From Dehalococcoidia bacterium (lineage in GTDB: Bacteria; Chloroflexota; Dehalococcoidia; Dehalococcoidales; G020351185), in NCBI GenBank assembly GCA_030635945.1, contig DAOVXW010000033.1, forward strand, positions 1 through 6,802: a DNA stretch of 6,802 nucleotides. Reading direction: 5' to 3'. Positions within the stretch are counted from its first letter, which is position 1. Each line of letters begins with the position of its first letter. This document shows, one piece after another, positions 6,348-6,802 of this stretch. A model generated the notes under the pieces. The model worked only from the letters and a program-made list of their open reading frames with translations, searched no databases and had not been told where the DNA came from. The position numbers were made by a program, and so were the translations under genes.

Positions 6348-6802
6348 ATGGAAGTTATCAAGACTATTGCTGAAATGAGACGTCTCAGGATTAAGCTAAC
6401 CGAGCCTGTCGGCTTCGTGCCCACGATGGGCTATCTGCACCAGGGGCATTTAGCCCTTATCAGGCAGGCAAAGGCGGATAGCGCCTCGGTTATGGTCAGC
6501 ATCTTCGTCAATCCTGCCCAGTTCGGCGCCGACGAGGACTTTGATAGATATCCCCGCAACTCTGAGCTTGACCTGTCTCTGCTGCAGAAAGAGGGCGTAG
6601 ATGTTGCCTTCATCCCTTCAAAGGCCGAAATATACCCGCCCCGCTTCAGTAGCCGCCTTGAGGTGGGTAATATTACACAGCGGCTGGAGGGGGTTTCCCG
6701 CCCGGGGCATTTTAACGGCGTTAGCACCATTGTTGCCAAACTGTTTAATATTATACAGCCGACGCGGGCTTACTTCGGGCAGAAGGACGCCCAGCAGACG
6801 AT
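6348..6802 (+). CDS. panC: Pantothenate synthetase (pantoate--beta-alanine ligase), 3'-truncated
   Basis: PanC joins pantoate to beta-alanine with ATP through a pantoyl-adenylate, making pantothenate. Only the first 151 codons are in the window, about half of the usual ~280 aa; the frame runs off the right edge without a stop. The visible part has the class I nucleotidyltransferase motifs: PTMGYLHQGH at 25-34, with the HxGH pair H31/H34, then FVNPAQFGADEDF at 53-65. RPGHFNGVSTIVAKLFNIIQP begins at 118, and YFGQKDAQQ at 142-150 is a substrate-binding signature. The ATG at 6348 lies 4 bp after the panB stop. A GGAAAGG stretch at the end of panB (6331-6337) is a usable but distant ribosome-binding site, so translational coupling to panB is likely. 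Confidence 0.95.
   Translation, partial: MEVIKTIAEMRRLRIKLTEPVGFVPTMGYLHQGHLALIRQAKADSASVMVSIFVNPAQFGADEDFDRYPRNSELDLSLLQKEGVDVAFIPSKAEIYPPRFSSRLEVGNITQRLEGVSRPGHFNGVSTIVAKLFNIIQPTRAYFGQKDAQQT

Noticed and set aside
6431..6739. Minus-strand open frame of 102 aa opposite panC
   Set aside because: The plus strand encodes canonical PanC motifs throughout this stretch.

Overview
The window carries six protein-coding genes and one structured RNA leader. No tRNA, rRNA, CRISPR array or insertion sequence was seen. The gene content suggests an anaerobic bacterium, most likely Chloroflexota (Dehalococcoidia-like), with a Firmicutes-like anaerobe as the alternative. The grounds are a membrane HdrD-type iron-sulfur reductase, a MetF protein joined to the MTHFR C-terminal cysteine-rich domain, and a pan-type RNA leader, a motif known from Chloroflexi, Firmicutes and Deltaproteobacteria. 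This placement is inference; no marker gene is present.

Left part (1-3098): the 3' part of a gene for a membrane-anchored iron-sulfur protein runs rightward off the left edge. It has the tail of a membrane/heme domain, two [4Fe-4S] motifs and two CCG domains, and it resembles quinone-linked electron-transfer proteins such as EMO. It converges, across a 33 bp gap, on a leftward gene for a 525-aa methylenetetrahydrofolate reductase fused to a MetV-like cysteine-rich domain. An AT-rich inverted repeat overlaps the stop codon of the first gene.

Middle (3099-4056): a 175 bp divergent spacer holds a plausible promoter for the metF-like gene and two inverted repeats. It is followed by surE, a survival-protein nucleotidase.

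Right part (4057-6802): a pantothenate (vitamin B5) operon. A near-consensus sigma-70 promoter (TTGACA, 17 bp, TAGAAT) starts a roughly 143-nt leader. The leader folds by eye into two successive hairpins of identical layout, each with one bulged A on each arm separated by exactly five base pairs. This is the layout of the tandem 'pan' RNA motif, an orphan riboswitch candidate. A terminator-like hairpin follows, then the genes for a DUF2520/Rossmann protein, panD, panB and panC (cut by the right edge), with gaps of 18, 11 and 4 bp. PanD makes beta-alanine, PanB makes ketopantoate and PanC joins pantoate to beta-alanine. The one missing step, ketopantoate reduction, is the natural candidate role for the DUF2520 dehydrogenase-like protein at the head of the operon.

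The most interesting element is the tandem pan RNA together with its promoter, possible terminator and the candidate non-PanE ketopantoate reductase.
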